A stretch of 53,900 nt of DNA from NCBI GenBank assembly GCA_013203785.1, contig JABMPJ010000003.1, positions 1 to 53,900 of the forward strand, written 5' to 3'. This DNA is from Lentisphaerota bacterium (GTDB lineage Bacteria > Verrucomicrobiota > Kiritimatiellia > UBA8416 > JABMPJ01). The translations under genes and the position numbers were made by a program. The notes beneath the pieces were generated by a model. That model was not told the DNA's origin and ran no database searches. It saw nothing but the letters and a program-made list of their open reading frames with translations. The number at the start of each line of letters is the position of its first letter. Position 1 is the first letter of the stretch. This document shows positions 51,970 through 53,900 of this stretch, piece by piece.

Positions 51970-52554
51970 ATGACTGGGCCATTACAACTGACATTCGTGA
52001 CTTCGGCAGTTGATATCAGCACCCTGCCAGGTTCACCAGCAGAGGTCGCCGTTGTCGGTCGATCAAATGTCGGCAAGTCATCGTTGATCAATGCTCTGGC
52101 AAATCACAAACAACTCGCTCGTGTGTCAAATACGCCAGGCCGTACGCAACTGATCAACTTGTTTACTTTGCCAAATGGCAGCACCCTCGTCGACCTTCCT
52201 GGATACGGTTACGCCGCAGTGCCTGGTCGAATTAAGCAGGGCTGGCAAAAGATGATTGAGGGCTACTTGCTTGATCGCGAAGAACTCGTCAACGTTTACG
52301 TTTTGGTTGACGGCGAAATCGGCCCGACCAAACTTGATGTACAGATGCTCACGTGGTTGCGTGCCAATGGCGTGCCGCACACGGTTGTTGCAACCAAGCA
52401 TGACAAAGTGAAGTCATCAAAACGTGCTACTCGCAAGAAAGACCTTGCTGCTGGATGCATGCTCGATCAAGGTGACATCGTGTGGGTGAGTGCAAGCAAA
52501 GGTGTCGGTATCGAACACCTTCGCTCACTCGTGAACAGTCACCTTAAGGCGTAA
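51970..52554 (+). CDS. engB: Ribosome biogenesis GTPase EngB/YsxC
   Basis: A 194-residue small GTPase needed for 50S ribosomal subunit assembly. G1 is VVGRSNVGKSSLINAL, G2 includes NTPGRTQLINLF, G3 is VDLPGYGYAAVPG, G4 is ATKHDKVKSSK (TKxD type) and G5 is WVSASKGVGI. The length is normal. An ATG at 51970 follows GGTC with no strong ribosome site; the preceding gene ends 37 bases upstream. A 51-base palindrome begins 7 bases after the stop codon and may act as its terminator. Confidence 0.95.
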   Translation: MTGPLQLTFVTSAVDISTLPGSPAEVAVVGRSNVGKSSLINALANHKQLARVSNTPGRTQLINLFTLPNGSTLVDLPGYGYAAVPGRIKQGWQKMIEGYLLDREELVNVYVLVDGEIGPTKLDVQMLTWLRANGVPHTVVATKHDKVKSSKRATRKKDLAAGCMLDQGDIVWVSASKGVGIEHLRSLVNSHLKA

Positions 52555-52561
52555 TCCTTTC

Positions 52562-52612
52562 GATTCTGGGTCGTTTTTCGGACAACCAGTGTCCAAAAAA
52601 CGACCCAGAATC
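52562..52612. repeat. 51-bp palindromic element, copy 1 (possible terminator)
   Basis: Outer arms GATTCTGGGTCG and CGACCCAGAATC are perfect 12-base inverted repeats around TTTTTCGGACAACCAGTGTC plus CAAAAAA, which pairs further. It follows engB. A copy with a few changes is at 53572-53624, on the other side of the next gene. The GC stem followed by A/T-rich centre gives a strong hairpin. Confidence 0.85.
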
Positions 52613-52653
52613 GTGGGTCGCCGCAGGTGGGGTATCAATGATCACTCTTCTTC

Positions 52654-53574
52654 GTGATTCATGGTGAACTTCAAAACATCGCAGAGCGACAATTTGGGCT
52701 AGTGACCCGTGAGCAGGCTCGGACAGTCGGTATTTCAGATCGTCAATGGAGTCGGTTGAATTCAAGCGGAATTTTTGTTCGCCGTCACACTGGTGTGAGT
52801 GGCCTGTTTGGTTTCCCAAATTCTCGTGAGCAGAGAATGATGGCGGCGACCCTTGCCCTTGATGGACGTGGGATTGCTTCGCATCGATCGGCCGCCGAGT
52901 TATGGGGTGTTTGGACACCTAGTGAAGATGATCCGGTGGACATCATCATTGGTCAACGGGTAAGCGGTAGACACCTTTCGGGTGTCATGACGCATCGACC
53001 ACGAGATCACAACGATCTTGCCCCGATTCGGAAAATGGGCATTCGTTCAACCACAGCGTCTCGAACCCTTCTTGATCTTGGTGCAGTGGTGCCAGCAGCG
53101 GTTCCGAGTGTGACTGAGAGGCTTTTGATTGCTGGACACGTGACACGCGAGCACTTACAACGCGCCTTGGTGCGCCATTCGCAACGCGGACGTGATGGCA
53201 TAGGCCCGTTGCGAGAAGTTCTTGCCTCATGGCCATATTCAAGTCGCCCCGCTGACTCGGTCTTTGAATTACGAATGGATCGAGTTCTAAAAAAATATGG
53301 CCTACCTATCCATGAAACGCAAATCAATGTGGGGAAATATCGGATTGATTTCGGGTGGCCAGATGTGAAAGTTGCGGGTGAACTCGACGGATGGGGTAAG
53401 TACGAACGATTAGAGCAATTTCGTCAACAGGCACGTCGCGATGCATTTCTGCAGATCAACGGATGGATCGTGGTGCACTTTACGTGGCGTGAAGTAATTC
53501 GAAGTGAGCGCAAGGTAATCCGAGAATTAGAACAAGCACTTCGTTCACGAGGTTGGAGCCCGCCAATCCGATGA
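52654..53574 (+). CDS. AbiEi-like regulator fused to DUF559-type domain
   Basis: A 306-residue protein. The N-terminus has the AbiEi-type winged helix and antitoxin fold (LVTREQARTVGISDRQWSRLNSSGIFVRRHTGV, ASHRSAAELWGVW, RTLLDLG). The C-terminal part has a DUF559/Vsr-like fold (IDFGWPDVKVAGELDGWGKYE, RRDAFLQINGWIVVHFTWREV) with an acidic site in GELDG. Such proteins are common in actinobacteria as single genes; no toxin partner is adjacent. The start is a GTG at 52654 with no clear site. It is bracketed by two copies of a palindromic element, and the second copy supplies its stop codon. Confidence 0.8.
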   Translation: MIHGELQNIAERQFGLVTREQARTVGISDRQWSRLNSSGIFVRRHTGVSGLFGFPNSREQRMMAATLALDGRGIASHRSAAELWGVWTPSEDDPVDIIIGQRVSGRHLSGVMTHRPRDHNDLAPIRKMGIRSTTASRTLLDLGAVVPAAVPSVTERLLIAGHVTREHLQRALVRHSQRGRDGIGPLREVLASWPYSSRPADSVFELRMDRVLKKYGLPIHETQINVGKYRIDFGWPDVKVAGELDGWGKYERLEQFRQQARRDAFLQINGWIVVHFTWREVIRSERKVIRELEQALRSRGWSPPIR

Positions 53575-53624
53575 TTCTGGGTCGTTATTCGGACGTCCAG
53601 TGTCCGAAAAGCGACCCAGAATCA
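53572..53624. terminator. Palindromic element copy 2, shared stop codons and likely bidirectional terminator
   Basis: The sequence runs TGATTCTGGGTCG to CGACCCAGAATCA, an inverted repeat matching copy 1 at about 46 of 51 bases. The first TGA (53572-53574) is the stop of the plus-strand gene. The inverse TGA (53622-53624) is the stop of the minus-strand Fe-S gene. The hairpin sits exactly between the converging genes, so it probably ends both transcripts. Confidence 0.7.
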
Positions 53625-53900
53625 AGAGAGTTTAAGCGGTGTGGCCGGATTGGCCAATAGCCGTTCGCCATTTTCGATGGCTTCAAGCAAGTGAATCGAG
53701 ATATCGGCAACCTTCATCTGGTCTTCTTCAACGCCAGCAGCCTTCACACCATCATCAAGCATGATGTAACAGAACGGACATGCCGTTGCGACACGGCTCG
53801 CGCCAGTGCTGATTGCTTCACGGGCACGTTCGTCGTTGACCTTGGTGCCAATCGTCTCTTCCATCCACATACGAGCGCCACCAGCACCACAGCACATGCC
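53622..53900 (-). CDS. CCG-domain Fe-S protein (heterodisulfide reductase-like), C-terminal part
   Basis: The last 92 residues of a protein running off the window edge. The segment GMCCGAGGARMWMEE is the second CCG-type cysteine motif of heterodisulfide reductase subunit B/GlpC/LutA-like proteins. CPFCYIMLDDGVKAAG is a further cysteine pair of the motif (CxxC). In (Fe-S)-binding oxidoreductases of actinobacteria this C-terminus is typical, and its partner is often a glycolate or fatty-acid oxidation enzyme, which is not visible here. The 3' end shares a palindrome with the convergent gene. The start is outside the window. Confidence 0.85.
   Translation of the reverse strand, partial: GMCCGAGGARMWMEETIGTKVNDERAREAISTGASRVATACPFCYIMLDDGVKAAGVEEDQMKVADISIHLLEAIENGERLLANPATPLKLS

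Noticed and set aside
52654..53574. A complete AbiE toxin-antitoxin pair in the second genome
   Set aside because: Only the AbiEi-like fusion is present; no nucleotidyltransferase toxin gene lies beside it.
45963..53900. A genomic island integrated at a tRNA 3' end
   Set aside because: No integrase, no second tRNA-end repeat in view, and the cargo is ordinary actinobacterial core metabolism; an assembly join explains it better.

Overview
The window looks like two genomes joined at about position 45,963-46,035. Positions 1-45,960 are visibly GC-rich with compact, mostly minus-strand operons. They carry features I associate with the PVC group (Verrucomicrobia, Kiritimatiellae, Lentisphaerae, Planctomycetes): a membrane Ser/Thr kinase with WD40 repeats, several FHA-domain proteins, MoxR/DUF58/VWA/DUF4159 families, many toxin-antitoxin modules, and dispersed heptamer palindromes. 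From about 46,040 onward composition and codon use shift to more A/T in third positions. The genes there (S-(hydroxymethyl)mycothiol dehydrogenase with an MBL partner, a dCTP deaminase of actinobacterial type, kynureninase, EngB) point to an actinobacterium, perhaps Acidimicrobiia. The join falls in a tRNA-Arg(TCG) whose acceptor stem has one A-C mismatch, as expected if the 5' and 3' halves come from different genomes. Lineage and chimerism are inferences.

Layout of the first part. 95-5525 (minus) is a housekeeping run: EF-G paralogue, radical SAM protein, yebC, ruvC, M24 peptidase. 5526-7582 holds decayed DNA and an AbiE-type toxin-antitoxin pair with a promoter and inverted-repeat operator. 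7959-10119 has a MoaB/CinA-like protein and a beta-CASP nuclease. 10154-15477 has a divergent pair: an FHA-GAF-histidine kinase and a Ser/Thr kinase with WD40 repeats. 15481-18375 holds a desaturase, a pirin, a small conserved protein and Tag glycosylase. 18403-24394 (minus) is a tight operon: YcaO protein, small secreted CCCC protein, large secreted protein, small secreted protein, FHA-MoxR ATPase. 24510-26390 has a truncated YhcG-type nuclease gene and a wHTH-zeta toxin with a tiny partner. 26629-29944 (minus) holds an exported SagB-like oxidoreductase coupled to an Old-Yellow-Enzyme/GltD fusion. 30354-31986 is hipBA, flanked by short direct repeats. 32162-45337 (minus) is a long cell-envelope operon: DUF4159, two small secreted proteins, DUF58, BatA-like VWA, a second VWA, Uma2, a carbohydrate-binding-like protein and a DUF4175-like giant. 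A small FHA gene is divergent from it at 45,494.

Layout of the second part. It contains DoxX-like and GGDEF proteins overlapping tail to tail, kynureninase-NUDIX, dcd, a mycothiol-dependent formaldehyde dehydrogenase with an MBL hydrolase, engB, and an AbiEi/DUF559-like gene bracketed by two 51-bp palindromes. The partial end of a CCG-type Fe-S protein runs off the edge.

The most interesting candidates are the YcaO plus tetra-cysteine protein operon with a SagB-like enzyme 5 kb away, the network of four FHA/kinase proteins linked to MoxR and VWA proteins, and the short repeats that mark the toxin-antitoxin modules.
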